This document shows, in pieces, positions 37,518-46,961 of a stretch of 64,000 bases of DNA (positions within the stretch are counted from its first letter, which is position 1; each line of letters opens with the position of its first letter). A program made the translations under genes and the position numbers. This stretch comes from Acidobacteriota bacterium (lineage in GTDB: Bacteria; Acidobacteriota; Terriglobia; Terriglobales; Acidobacteriaceae): assembly GCA_021816455.1 (NCBI GenBank), contig JAKAXU010000011.1, forward strand, positions 19,632 through 83,631, written 5' to 3'. A model generated the notes under the pieces. The model saw nothing but the letters and a program-made list of their open reading frames with translations. It did no database searches and was not told the DNA's origin.

Positions 37518-39143
37518 ATGGCGGAGTCGACCGCAGCGGCCGATTCAAAGATTCAGCCGACACCGGAGGAGATTCACGACAATCGCTGGAAGCCGCGTTT
37601 CAATCCATGGGTGGTGGCTTTCACGGTTACGCTGGCCACCTTCATGGAGGCGCTGGACTCCTCGATTGCCAACGTTGCGTTGCCGCACATCGCCGGTGCA
37701 CTGGGCGCCAGTTACGACGAGGCCACGTGGGTGCTGACCTCATATCTGGTCTCGAACGCCATCGTGCTTCCGATCAGTGGTTGGATTGCCAATCGCTACG
37801 GACGCAAGCGCTTTTACATGTGGTGTGTTGCGCTGTTCACAGTGTTTTCGCTTTGTTGCGGTTTTGCGAATTCGCTGTTCATGCTTGTCTTCTTCCGCAT
37901 TATTCAGGGTGCGGCCGGAGGTGGACTGCAGCCGAGCGAGCGCTCGATTCTGGCCGATACTTTTCCGCCGGAAAAGCGCAGTGTTGCCTTTGCGCTGTAT
38001 GGGATGGCCGTGGTGGTGGCACCGGCGATCGGCCCAACGATCGGCGGATGGATCACCGACAACTACTCCTGGCGCTGGATTTTCTTTCTCAACATTCCGG
38101 TCGGATTACTTTCGCTGTTCCTGAGCGCGCGCATCGTCGAGGATCCGCCTTATCTGAAGCGAATGCGCAAGAAGGTGGGTACGGTCGATGGCTTCGGCCT
38201 GGGGCTGCTTGCTCTCACCATCGGCGCATTGCAGATCATGCTCGATAAGGGACAGGAAAACGACTGGTTCGGCTCCGGCCTGATTATTGCCTGCGCTACC
38301 ATTGCAGCCGTCGGCTTCATTGCCTTTGTGTGGCGGGAACTCACGACCGAGCATCCGATTCTCGATCTTCGGCTGTACAAAAATCCAACCTTCGCCACCA
38401 CGCAGTTTGTCATGCTTGTGATCGGAGCGACGCTATATGCGACGACCGTGATGATCCCGCAGTTTCTGCAGGAGGTGATGGGTTACACGGCAACGCAGGC
38501 CGGAGCTGTGCTTTCACTGGGCGGACTGGTGCTGATCGTCCTGTTGCCGATCGTGGGATTCATCGGGCAGAAGGTCGATCCGCGGGCAATGATCTGTTTC
38601 GGGTTCGCGATGGTCTCTTTCGGCGTCTATCGCATCTCGGACCTTTATCTGGGGATCGGTTTCTGGACGGCAGCAAGCTGGCGCGTGATTATGGTGCTCG
38701 GGATGCCGTTTCTCTTTGTGCCGATCAGCGTGATGTCGTTTGTCGGCGTTCCGCGCGAAAAGAACAACGAGGTCTCTGGTTTGACGGCTCTGGCGCGGAA
38801 TATCGGCGGCAGCCTTGGCATCTCGTTCATCAGCACGATGCTGGTACGCCGCGCACAGGTGCATCAGCAATACCTGGCTGCGCACGTTACGCCGTCGTCC
38901 TCGCTTTATCAGTCGATGCGAGGCGGGCTGGTGGGCACGCTGCAAAGCAAGGGTTATTCGGCGGCGGGAGCGGCGACGCACGCGGCTGGTCGGATATATG
39001 AATCGATGGTGCAGCAGGCTCAGATTCTCGCCTACATCGACACCATCCACATGCTGGTGGTGGTAACGGTATGCCTGATTCCCATCGCCTATCTGATGAA
39101 AAAGCCGGGCGCGCGACCGAAGGAAGCAATTCCGATCGAGTAG
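37518..39143 (+). CDS. DHA2-family (EmrB/QacA-type) MFS drug exporter
   Basis: A 541-residue proton-coupled exporter with 14 membrane segments. MFS motif A appears as GWIANRYGRKRFYMW; motif C-like GMAVVVAPAIGPTIGGWIT and D1-like ALDSSIANVALPHIA are also visible. The N-terminus (1-28) is hydrophilic. AGGAG lies five bases before the ATG. No EmrA-type membrane fusion protein or TetR regulator gene is adjacent, so the tripartite partner must be elsewhere or is not used. Substrates are unknown. Confidence 0.92.
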   Translation: MAESTAAADSKIQPTPEEIHDNRWKPRFNPWVVAFTVTLATFMEALDSSIANVALPHIAGALGASYDEATWVLTSYLVSNAIVLPISGWIANRYGRKRFYMWCVALFTVFSLCCGFANSLFMLVFFRIIQGAAGGGLQPSERSILADTFPPEKRSVAFALYGMAVVVAPAIGPTIGGWITDNYSWRWIFFLNIPVGLLSLFLSARIVEDPPYLKRMRKKVGTVDGFGLGLLALTIGALQIMLDKGQENDWFGSGLIIACATIAAVGFIAFVWRELTTEHPILDLRLYKNPTFATTQFVMLVIGATLYATTVMIPQFLQEVMGYTATQAGAVLSLGGLVLIVLLPIVGFIGQKVDPRAMICFGFAMVSFGVYRISDLYLGIGFWTAASWRVIMVLGMPFLFVPISVMSFVGVPREKNNEVSGLTALARNIGGSLGISFISTMLVRRAQVHQQYLAAHVTPSSSLYQSMRGGLVGTLQSKGYSAAGAATHAAGRIYESMVQQAQILAYIDTIHMLVVVTVCLIPIAYLMKKPGARPKEAIPIE

Positions 39144-39163
39144 CCGCCGGATGAACCGGCGGC
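39143..39163. terminator. Hairpin between convergent genes (bidirectional terminator candidate)
   Basis: GCCGCCGG and CCGGCGGC form a perfect 8-bp stem around a five-base ATGAA loop, starting on the last base of the MFS stop and 15 bases before the convergent glycosidase stop. Only a weak T-rich tail follows. Confidence 0.5.
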
Positions 39164-39178
39164 GGATATTTCCAGCCT

Positions 39179-41899
39179 TTACCAGCCCAGAGTCACGGTC
39201 ATCGTCTGCCAGCCGCTGCCCGACTGGAATGCTGCGTGAAGCCTTGTTTCGCCATCGTCGACCGCTTCCAGCGTCGCGGTTCCAGCGCCGCTCTGTGAGG
39301 TGATGCGCGGATGCACCGGCTGATGGACTACGAGCATGTAATCGGCCTGAGTGGCAGCAGGTGCTTCGAGCGTCAGACGAAGAGACTGTCCCAGCGACTC
39401 GGCGGCGAGGACGCGCGGAGCCGACGAGCGCGCGCCTGCCTCGGGCAGCTCGAAGACAGGATCGACCAGTTCGATGGCGGGTAGGGGAATTTGCAGGGAA
39501 GCAGAGTGGTCGTTGCTCCGCACTGGCCTGGCACCAGGCAGATCGCTGCGCAGAGCGAGGAGCGGTTGGTTATCCGCGGCGTGCGCGTCGGTCTCACGTG
39601 CTGTTACACGCAAGCCATCCGGCAGGCGCTTAAATTCGACGCGTACGCGGCGCGAGCCAAGGTGCAGATTTTCGACTGTGAGCCGAGGCCAGTTTGCGGG
39701 CAGATGCGGATCGACGGTGAGTGTGGAGTGGGCAGCGTCGGGCGTGATGCCGAGCATGCCGCGCAGCACCGGCTCGACGACCATCGCGCTCGACCAGAGT
39801 TGGTGGCTTGTTGAGCGGCCAAAGGGAACGTAGGTGTCGCCAGAGAGTAGCTCGGTGACCGCGCCGAGGTCCGAGGCCCAGGTGAGATGCACATTCTGCA
39901 TCAGCATCTGCTCGCCCGCCAGGGGCTGTCCGCCGCGATATTCAGCCATTGCGGCCCATCCGGTGAAGAGCGGCCAGACCGAACCCTGGTGATAACTCAT
40001 GCCATCAAAGATCGGTTCGTCCGAGGCGACATCGCGCAATCCCCAGTCGGTTTCGAGCGTGTGCGCGGCAAACTCCCGGAGACAGGAGGCGGAGTGCGCG
40101 AGCGGAGCGGCGGGGTCGGCCGCCGAAGTGCGATCCCACCAGGCCACCGAAGCATAGACGGTGCGTGTGCGATCCGGCTTGCCGTCCATCCCGTGGCTGA
40201 AGTCGTAACAGCCCTTGTCAGCGTCCGCATACTCCCGCTCGATTGTGACGTGAATTTTGGCGGCGCGCGCGGCAGCGCTGGCCGCTTCGGAGTGGCCGCC
40301 AAGCGCGGCAGCCAGATCGCTGTAGGCCATGCTGGCTTCTTCATCCAGCAGCGCCAGATAGACCTCCTGATGCGGCATTCCGCCGGGCCAGCTCTCGACC
40401 CAGCCAGTGCCCTGGGAGTTGTCGTAGATGCCGTCATGGTCGGTGTCGGAAGTGGGTGCGGTCTCGAAGGCCCAGGCCTTTTCGATCACGCTGCGGTGGG
40501 CACGCACCCAGTCGAGATCGCCGGAGCTGCGCAGATAATCGCGTACCGCGAGCAGAAAGAGCGGCGTCGCGTCTGCTGCGGCGTACATATAAGGGAAGCT
40601 GCGCCAGTGGACGTCGGGATCATAGGCGGTCTGCGAATACTCGTGCATGATCTTGCCGTCGGCTCGCTGGCGCGCGGCGAGAAAATCCAGCTCGCTGCGC
40701 GTGAGGGCGAAGTCGCCCATCGCGTCCACGGCATAGAGGGTATAGAGCGCATCGCGACCGAAGAACCACCCGAAACCGGGCCGCGCCGAGTCGCCACTTT
40801 CGTAGTAGCCGGCGACCAGGGCAGTTTCTCCCGAGCCGGGAATTGCGTCGTAGCCATGCGCCCGGAGCTGCTCGATGGAAACCTCGGCCCAGCGGAAGGC
40901 GCGATTGAGTGTCGGGTCCGGCGTATCGATGCGCGGGGCATCGTCAAGCATGGTTTTGTACTCCGCCTGCTCGGCGGCGTAGAGGGCGGGGATGCGGGCA
41001 TTCAGCTCTGCCAGCGTCTTTCCAAGTGCCGCGTCGGTGGCCGTCGCCTGGGTTGCGCCGACGGCCATCAGCAGCGGGAAGTATTTGTCTCCGTCGCGCT
41101 TCGGATCGTAGTGCAGTTTGAATTCGAGCGGATGCACCTGCGGCCGCTCCTGATAGGGAGCCATCACGCCAGGCTCCGCGCCGGGAATCGCGACCGCACC
41201 GGCAAGATCGGGATAGTCCATGTGCAGGACGTAGTAGCCGTCGGCGCCAGTGGCGGAGCTGTGCGCAACCCACTCCGCCGATGGAATGCCGTCATTGCGC
41301 TTGGGCCACATCCAGCGCATCTCCGGCGTGAAGCGGAAGGTCAGGTCGACCGGATGCCGGGCATCCACCTGAAAGAGCACGACTGGGCCGGTCGCCGGAT
41401 ATTGACCGGCATCGCTGTCGACCGGCTGATTCGGCGAAAACATGATCTGCCGCAGCGTGAAGCCAATATGCGCATAGGTGATGACCGTGTGGTCCGGATG
41501 CACCTGAATGGATGCAGCCTGCTCGTTGACGTTGATGGGAACAGGATAGCCCGCGATCTCCGCAGTGATGGCCAGGTGGCTGAGCAGTTTGACGGGCAGG
41601 ATCCAAGCCTCAAAGGAGCCGGCCTCGCGCCCTACGAGCATGCCGCGCTTGCCGGCGACGGTGAAAGGCTGATGCGCGCCTACGGGGCGGCGGATCATCA
41701 ACGCATCTGCTTTTGCTGTCGCGTTGAAAGTTCCAGAAGGCGAAAGCGGAAAAGCATCGAGCGGATGCAGGCGCTGTGCCCCAAGTGCGGGCACAATGCA
41801 GAGCAGGATCAGGCACGTAAGCGTCTTCCAGACAGGAACGGCGCACCGGACGGAAAGGCTCACAGGACGGAAACAGGGAAGAAACGCAAAGTCATTCAC
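39179..41899 (-). CDS. Secreted six-hairpin glycosidase-like (alpha/alpha)6 protein
   Basis: A 906-residue protein with an export signal (ending near residue 41, LTCLILLCIVPALGAQ). A beta-sandwich N-terminal part (about 45-300) is followed by an (alpha/alpha)6 barrel (about 310-720). FGWFFGRDALYTLYAVD near 385, GTGWVESWPGGMPHQEVYL near 510 and GSVWPLFTGWAAMAEYR near 660 resemble the glycogen-debranching / glucoamylase-like clan. Acidic residues in these blocks (FGRD; ESWPGG) are candidates for catalysis. The substrate is probably an alpha-glucan or related polysaccharide, but this is inference. The start is a GTG at 41899 or 41863; no ribosome site decides. Confidence 0.75.
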   Translation of the reverse strand: MNDFAFLPCFRPVSLSVRCAVPVWKTLTCLILLCIVPALGAQRLHPLDAFPLSPSGTFNATAKADALMIRRPVGAHQPFTVAGKRGMLVGREAGSFEAWILPVKLLSHLAITAEIAGYPVPINVNEQAASIQVHPDHTVITYAHIGFTLRQIMFSPNQPVDSDAGQYPATGPVVLFQVDARHPVDLTFRFTPEMRWMWPKRNDGIPSAEWVAHSSATGADGYYVLHMDYPDLAGAVAIPGAEPGVMAPYQERPQVHPLEFKLHYDPKRDGDKYFPLLMAVGATQATATDAALGKTLAELNARIPALYAAEQAEYKTMLDDAPRIDTPDPTLNRAFRWAEVSIEQLRAHGYDAIPGSGETALVAGYYESGDSARPGFGWFFGRDALYTLYAVDAMGDFALTRSELDFLAARQRADGKIMHEYSQTAYDPDVHWRSFPYMYAAADATPLFLLAVRDYLRSSGDLDWVRAHRSVIEKAWAFETAPTSDTDHDGIYDNSQGTGWVESWPGGMPHQEVYLALLDEEASMAYSDLAAALGGHSEAASAAARAAKIHVTIEREYADADKGCYDFSHGMDGKPDRTRTVYASVAWWDRTSAADPAAPLAHSASCLREFAAHTLETDWGLRDVASDEPIFDGMSYHQGSVWPLFTGWAAMAEYRGGQPLAGEQMLMQNVHLTWASDLGAVTELLSGDTYVPFGRSTSHQLWSSAMVVEPVLRGMLGITPDAAHSTLTVDPHLPANWPRLTVENLHLGSRRVRVEFKRLPDGLRVTARETDAHAADNQPLLALRSDLPGARPVRSNDHSASLQIPLPAIELVDPVFELPEAGARSSAPRVLAAESLGQSLRLTLEAPAATQADYMLVVHQPVHPRITSQSGAGTATLEAVDDGETRLHAAFQSGSGWQTMTVTLGW

Positions 41900-41980
41900 G
41901 CCGTACAGTGTAGTTCACCGGAGGGGTGGGCACGGCAATCCCGGTAGAGTTTTGAGGGGCGAGTCCTGAAGGCCGACAGA

Positions 41981-43096
41981 CTACGGCAGGGTCTGGACCT
42001 CGATGGAGAGGACGGGTGGGAGATTTTCCGCGATCGCCTGCCAGTGGTCGCCGCCGTCCGGGGAGACGTAGACCTGTCCGCCGGTGGTGCCGAAGTAGAT
42101 GCCGCAGTCGTCCAGGGTATCGACGGCCATGGCGTCGCGGAGAACATTGACGTAGCAGTTGGCCTGGGGCAGGCCGTGGATGAGCGGCTCCCATTCGTTG
42201 CCGCCGGAGCGGCTGCGGTAGACGCGCAACTGGCCGTCGAGCGGAAAGTGTTCGGAGTCGCTTTTGATGGGGACGACATAGAGGGTTTCGGGCTGGTGAG
42301 CGTGAACGTCGATGACGAAACCGAAGTCGGTGGGCAGGTTGCCGCTGATCTCGGTCCAGTTGTCGCCGGCGTCGTCGGAGCGCATGACGTCCCAGTGCTT
42401 CTGCATGAAGAGGGTGTCTGGCCGCGAGGGGTGCATGGCGATGTGGTGGACGCAGTGGCCAATCTCGGCGGTGGGGTTGGGGATGTACCGGGAGTGGAGG
42501 CCGCGGTTGATGGGCTTCCAGGATTGGCCGGCATCGTCGGAGCGAAAGGCTCCGGCGGCGGAGATGGCGATGACGATGCGCTGCGGGTTGGACGGATGGA
42601 GAAGGATCGTGTGCAGACACATGCCGCCAGCGCCGGGCTGCCAGGCGGGGCCGGTGCCGTGTTTGCGCAGGCCAGCAAGCTCCTGCCAGCTTTGGCCTCC
42701 GTCTGCAGAGTGAAAGAGCGCGGCGTCCTCGGCTCCGGCGTATACGGAGTCCGGATCGGTGAGGGATGGTTCGAGGTGCCAGACGCGCTTGAACTCCCAT
42801 GGGTGGGCAGTGCCGTCGTACCACTGATGGGTTCCGGCGTCACCGTCGTAGAGAAAGGTGTTGCCAATCGGGGACCAGGTGAGGCCGCCGTTGTCGGAGC
42901 GTTGCATGGTCTGGCCGAACCAGGAAGAGCATTGCGAGGCGTAGATACGGTTGGGGTCGGCGGGCGAGCCTTTGAGGTGGAAGATCTCCCAGCCGGGAAA
43001 GTGCGGTCCGGCGATGGTCCAGTCGCGGCGTGCTCCGTCAGCAGCGAGGAGAAATGCACCTTTGCGAGTACCGACGAGAACGCGAACCTTGCTCAT
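41981..43096 (-). CDS. BNR/sialidase-like propeller protein
   Basis: A 371-residue protein with repeated S-x-D-x-G-x-x-W Asp-box sequences: [32 protein letters not shown] and SPDGGDHW. These repeats form beta-propellers seen in sialidases, sortilins and photosystem assembly factors. No export signal or catalytic residues for a sialidase are visible, so it may act as a binding or scaffolding protein, or as an unidentified enzyme. AGGAG lies five bases before the ATG. Confidence 0.82.
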   Translation of the reverse strand: MSKVRVLVGTRKGAFLLAADGARRDWTIAGPHFPGWEIFHLKGSPADPNRIYASQCSSWFGQTMQRSDNGGLTWSPIGNTFLYDGDAGTHQWYDGTAHPWEFKRVWHLEPSLTDPDSVYAGAEDAALFHSADGGQSWQELAGLRKHGTGPAWQPGAGGMCLHTILLHPSNPQRIVIAISAAGAFRSDDAGQSWKPINRGLHSRYIPNPTAEIGHCVHHIAMHPSRPDTLFMQKHWDVMRSDDAGDNWTEISGNLPTDFGFVIDVHAHQPETLYVVPIKSDSEHFPLDGQLRVYRSRSGGNEWEPLIHGLPQANCYVNVLRDAMAVDTLDDCGIYFGTTGGQVYVSPDGGDHWQAIAENLPPVLSIEVQTLP

Positions 43097-43224
43097 GACG
43101 TCTCCTGAGTCTCTGAAGGGGTTTTCAGCAATTTACCCGAGAGCGTGGAAAGATGCAAAGAAGACAAGGCGAAAAGGCCATGCTGGGCAACGGCAACGGG
43201 GTGAAGGCAGCGAAGGGCGAAGTG

Positions 43225-44349
43225 TCAGTGAGTAGGTGGAGAGGCGTTGGAGGGATTACCCGACGGGCGTTCCGTGGGGAAGTAGCCGGTGCGGGTGCGC
43301 ACGAAGAGTTTGCCGTGGCCCTTGGCCTGGGCGGTAACGGAGATACGTCGGAAGCCGGGAATGTTGCTGGGCGTGGTGGAGTGGTAGCCGAGGGTGTACT
43401 GGCTGCGGATGTCGCGGGCGACCTCGGCGGCGATTTCATCGACATCGGCAAGCGATCCAGGAAAGTAGGCGATGCCGCCGGTTTCGTCGGAGAGCATCTC
43501 GAGAGCGCGCCGGGCGTGATGGACCTCCGAGCGCGACATCTCGTCGCCGAAGAGCAGTCCGATGGAGTAGATGACTGGGCCGGAAAGCTGCTGGACGCGT
43601 CGGATGGTCTGTTCGAGGTTCAGCGTGGAGGCGTTGTCTTCACCGTCGGTGATGAGGATGATGACCTGCTTGGGATTCTTTCCGTCGCTGGCGAGCTTGT
43701 CGGCGGAGGCGACGACGGCGTCGTAGAGCGCGGTGCCGCCGCGGGCTTCAATGTGCGAGAGACCCTGGCGTAGTTTGGCGACACTGGAGGTGAAGTCCTG
43801 ATCGATGTAGGCTTCGTCGGCGAAGTTGACGACGAAGGCCTCGTCCCTGGGATTGGAGGCTTCGATGAGGTCGAGGGCGGCTTTGTTGACAGCCGGGCGC
43901 TTCTTGTACATGGAGCCGGAGTTGTCGACGATGACGCCGATGGAGACGGGCACATCGGCATGCTGGAAGCTGATGAGCGTCTGCGGCTTGTTATCTTCCA
44001 GAATGCGGAAGTCACCTTTTTTGAGGTTCGGAACGATGCGCCCTTTGCCGTCGATGACGGTGACGTTGAGCGAGACCTCTTCGACGTTTTGTTGCAGGAG
44101 GAAGCCGGAGCCGGAGCGGGTGACCTGTTGGGTGCGATTTGTCGGTGCGGCGGCGTGGGATTCATCGGGCGAGCGCACGGGATCGGTATCGGTGGAGGGC
44201 GCGGCAGCAGCTTGCTGCGCATGCAGGACGGGCGAGACGGCGCAGACGGCTGCAAGCCCGCAGAGGATGAGAAGAACGAACAGTGGAGTTCGCCAAGCGA
44301 AATGCGGAGTGCGAGATGGGTGTGTGCGGCGGATCGTGATCGGTCTCAT
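43225..44349 (-). CDS. VWFA-related domain protein, acidobacterial type
   Basis: A 374-residue exported protein. An N-terminal hydrophobic segment (about 18-45, PLFVLLILCGLAAVCAVSPVLHAQ) precedes an extension and a von Willebrand factor A domain (about 120-330). The MIDAS motif is DNSGSMYKK near 142-148. Also seen: NLKKGDFRILEDNKPQTLISF, the segment that precedes VWFA domains in acidobacterial TIGR03436-type proteins. The domain binds a divalent metal and ligands. A paralogue lies at 57382-59628, which lacks the exact MIDAS string. Confidence 0.85.
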   Translation of the reverse strand: MRPITIRRTHPSRTPHFAWRTPLFVLLILCGLAAVCAVSPVLHAQQAAAAPSTDTDPVRSPDESHAAAPTNRTQQVTRSGSGFLLQQNVEEVSLNVTVIDGKGRIVPNLKKGDFRILEDNKPQTLISFQHADVPVSIGVIVDNSGSMYKKRPAVNKAALDLIEASNPRDEAFVVNFADEAYIDQDFTSSVAKLRQGLSHIEARGGTALYDAVVASADKLASDGKNPKQVIILITDGEDNASTLNLEQTIRRVQQLSGPVIYSIGLLFGDEMSRSEVHHARRALEMLSDETGGIAYFPGSLADVDEIAAEVARDIRSQYTLGYHSTTPSNIPGFRRISVTAQAKGHGKLFVRTRTGYFPTERPSGNPSNASPPTH

Positions 44350-44578
44350 CGAAAACCTGAAGTGCAGCAGGCTGGGGTGGCTCCTGGTCCGGACAACGAA
44401 ATGCCTATACTTCACTTTACGCCAGCGGCGTGGGGGAGCGCAGCGGCAATCGACGGAGTGCGCAACGGATTCTTATCCGGATGATTTTTATCTGAGCGCG
44501 GAGGTCGTGCGCAGCAGGCTGGATTCCAGTGCCAACGTGATGCGTTTATTCGATGCTGGGATACAATCGACCAGAACG

Positions 44579-45352
44579 ATGGCGGTGGAGATGCGCAACG
44601 GGTGGCGGCGCAGAACGGCAAGCGGAGCGCGCGCAGGAGTGGGAATCGCTCTGCTGGCGGCGGTTTTCCTGGGCCAATCTGCAAGCGCGGCGGTACAGGC
44701 CGACGCTGAAGCCGCGGCGAAGCGTTTTGTGGTTGTGCTCGATGCAGCACACGGAGGCAGCGATCCCGGGGCCACGCTGGGTGCAGTCGGCGATGAGGCG
44801 GAGACACTGGAGAAGAACGTGACGCTTTCGATGAGTCAGCGTCTGCGTGCGTTGTTGGTGGCGCGGGGATTCACGGTGATCGAGACTCGAGAGAGCGATG
44901 TGGCGCTGGACGAGGATGCGCGCGCGACGGTTGTGAATCAGGCTCAGGCACAGGCTTGCATTGTGTTGCACGCGAGCGAGGCAGGATCGGGAGTGCATCT
45001 GTTTGTCTCCTCGCTGCCGCCGATGCAGCCGCAGGCGATGGTGCCGTGGAAGACGGCGCAGGCGTTGCGGGTGGAGAGCAGCCTGAAGCTGGGTAATACG
45101 CTGAACAGCGCGTTTACATCGACTGGTCGGGATGGAGAGAGCATTGAGCCGATTCCGGTGACGCTGGGGCGGACGACGCTTCCGGGGATCGACAGTATGA
45201 TCTGTCCGGCGGTGGCGGTGGAGATCGCGCCGCTGCGGGACAAGGAAGGGAAAGTGGTGAGCGAGGTGACGGACGCCGATTATCAGGCGCATGTGCTGAA
45301 TGCGCTGGCAGCGGCGTTGCTGGTATGGCGTAGCGAGGCCGGTGAGCCGTGA
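44579..45352 (+). CDS. N-acetylmuramoyl-L-alanine amidase (Amidase_3)
   Basis: Cuts the amide between the sugar and peptide of peptidoglycan, in the periplasm. The 257-residue product has an export signal (about 18-38) and FVVVLDAAHGGSDPGATL, where the His is the first zinc ligand of the family; TLEKNVTLSMSQRL gives the Glu; VLHASEAG gives the third. Several positions differ from the usual AHGG-SLH spacing, but the layout fits. A TACAAT -10 box lies at 44562-44567, only 12 bases before the ATG; the alternative ATG at 44591 would leave a longer leader. The gene overlaps the next by three bases. Confidence 0.8.
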   Translation: MAVEMRNGWRRRTASGARAGVGIALLAAVFLGQSASAAVQADAEAAAKRFVVVLDAAHGGSDPGATLGAVGDEAETLEKNVTLSMSQRLRALLVARGFTVIETRESDVALDEDARATVVNQAQAQACIVLHASEAGSGVHLFVSSLPPMQPQAMVPWKTAQALRVESSLKLGNTLNSAFTSTGRDGESIEPIPVTLGRTTLPGIDSMICPAVAVEIAPLRDKEGKVVSEVTDADYQAHVLNALAAALLVWRSEAGEP

Positions 45353-46044
45353 CGCCGCGCTACCAGAAGATTCTGTTTGTGGTGCTGTTTGTCGCTTCGG
45401 TGACGATGACTGCGGTGCTGGTGCGGCTGCGGGAGCGGGCGCACGATCGGCTGCTTGCGGGAGCAATGGAAGCGGGCACAACGGCTCCTGCCGTGGCTCC
45501 GCTGGAGCAGGTGACGCTGATGGTGGCTGACGATGCGACCAGTACGCTTGCGCCGGAGACGATCGCTCTGCCGCTTCCGGAAGAGCCGCAGGCCCGGGCG
45601 CGCGCGGTGCTGAATCGACTGTTGAGTCAGTACTCTGGAGCGCAGTCGCTGCATCCGCTGCCGACGATGGCTGAGCCGGTGGAGTCGGTGTTTCTGATGC
45701 CGGTGCCGCAGGCCAACGGCGATGCGAGGCGAGCTGTCGCGACAGGAGATTCAGGCCGAGCCGGAGCGGCAGGCGGAGCGATACTGAGCGTGCCGAAGAA
45801 TGCGGACCGGATTGCGATTGTGAATCTGGCGGATCAATTTGCCGCTTCGCACCCCTCCGGGCTGGAGACCGAGACGCTCACTGTGCTGTCGATCTGTGCG
45901 ACGCTCCATGCCAATCTGCCTGAGGTGACGGAGGTGCGGTTTCTGGTGGGTGGGCAAGAGCGGGCAACGCTGCATGGACACGCGGATCTGACGCAGACGT
46001 ATCTGACGGCGGCAAGCGCAGCGGCCAGCGGAGCGCAGCCATGA
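45349..46044 (+). CDS. GerMN-domain membrane-anchored protein
   Basis: A 231-residue protein with an N-terminal membrane anchor (about 8-26, ILFVVLFVASVTMTAVLV) and a GerMN-type domain in the outer part (about 50-225), shown by VTLMVADDA, the RAVLNRLL helix, DRIAIVNLADQF and LSICATLHANLPEVTEVRFLVGG. GerMN domains occur in sporulation/germination proteins and in cell-wall proteins of non-spore formers. The GTG start lies in the amidase stop (GTGA), so translation is coupled. Its place between amidase and murI fits a wall role. Confidence 0.75.
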   Translation: MTPRYQKILFVVLFVASVTMTAVLVRLRERAHDRLLAGAMEAGTTAPAVAPLEQVTLMVADDATSTLAPETIALPLPEEPQARARAVLNRLLSQYSGAQSLHPLPTMAEPVESVFLMPVPQANGDARRAVATGDSGRAGAAGGAILSVPKNADRIAIVNLADQFAASHPSGLETETLTVLSICATLHANLPEVTEVRFLVGGQERATLHGHADLTQTYLTAASAAASGAQP

Positions 46045-46868
46045 GCGGGCCGGTGGTGGGGGTATTCGACTCCGGCTTTGGCGGGCTAACCGTCTTGCGC
46101 GCATTGGCGGAGCGGATGCCGTGGGCGCGGTTTGTCTTTCTAGGGGATACGGCGCGGCTGCCTTATGGGTCGAAGTCGCAGCGAACGATTGCTCGCTATG
46201 CAGCGGAGAGCGCGCGATTTCTGGTGGAGAAGCAGGGTGCCGGATATCTGGTAATCGCCTGCAATACGGCGAGCGCGCTGGCGCTGGAAGCGATTGAAGC
46301 GGCGGTTGCGGTGCCGGTGTTGGGCGTGATTGAGCCGGGCGCGGAGGCCGCAGCGAAGCAGACGAAGACGGGCGATGTGATGGTGATTGCCACCGAAGCG
46401 ACGGTGGCCAGCCATGCCTATGCCGCGGCTTGTCAGCGGCGCGGTCTGCGGGGAGTGGAAAAGGCGTGCCCGCTGCTGGTGCCGCTGATCGAAGAAGGAT
46501 GGACGGAACATTCGGTGACCGAGCAGGTGTTGCGCATTTATCTGGACGAGCTGCTGGCCGAGGCGGCAGGAGCGGGGCAGCATCCGGATACGCTGGTGCT
46601 GGGTTGCACGCACTATCCGTTGCTTCGCGGGATGCTGGAGCGCTGCGTGCCGGAGGGGGTGACGGTGATCGATTCCGCCGAGGCGACGGCGAGACGTGCC
46701 GCCGAGGCGATGCAGGAGGAGATGAGCCAGAGAGTGGGTGCGGAGAGCGGGAATCAACCTGGGATTTGCTGTTTTGCGACGGATTCGGTGGCGAAGTTTG
46801 AGAGGCTTGGATCGCGGTTTCTGGGGCATGCCGTGGGTGAGGTGGAGCTGGTCGATCTGGGCGGCTGA
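46041..46868 (+). CDS. murI: Glutamate racemase
   Basis: Makes D-glutamate for peptidoglycan. The 275-residue product has GVFDSGFGGLTVL near 6-18, LGDTARLPYGSKS, the first catalytic Cys in VIACNTASA near 73, and the second in LGCTHYPLL near 190. These are the family's two catalytic cysteines. The ATG overlaps the GerMN stop by four bases (ATGA). It is the last gene of the amidase-gerM-murI operon; fabI follows after 93 bases. Confidence 0.95.
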   Translation: MSGPVVGVFDSGFGGLTVLRALAERMPWARFVFLGDTARLPYGSKSQRTIARYAAESARFLVEKQGAGYLVIACNTASALALEAIEAAVAVPVLGVIEPGAEAAAKQTKTGDVMVIATEATVASHAYAAACQRRGLRGVEKACPLLVPLIEEGWTEHSVTEQVLRIYLDELLAEAAGAGQHPDTLVLGCTHYPLLRGMLERCVPEGVTVIDSAEATARRAAEAMQEEMSQRVGAESGNQPGICCFATDSVAKFERLGSRFLGHAVGEVELVDLGG

Positions 46869-46961
46869 GACTGCGGTTCGCAAGTGAGATGCTGAGGACT
46901 GCGGCTGCTAAACTGATAGGCGTTGCCGCTGCGGCGGCAAAGAGGGAAGGAAAGGCGCACG

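Noticed and set aside
39887..41947. A 686-codon open frame on the plus strand
   Set aside because: It is the shadow of the six-hairpin glycosidase gene on the minus strand, and has no recognisable domain.
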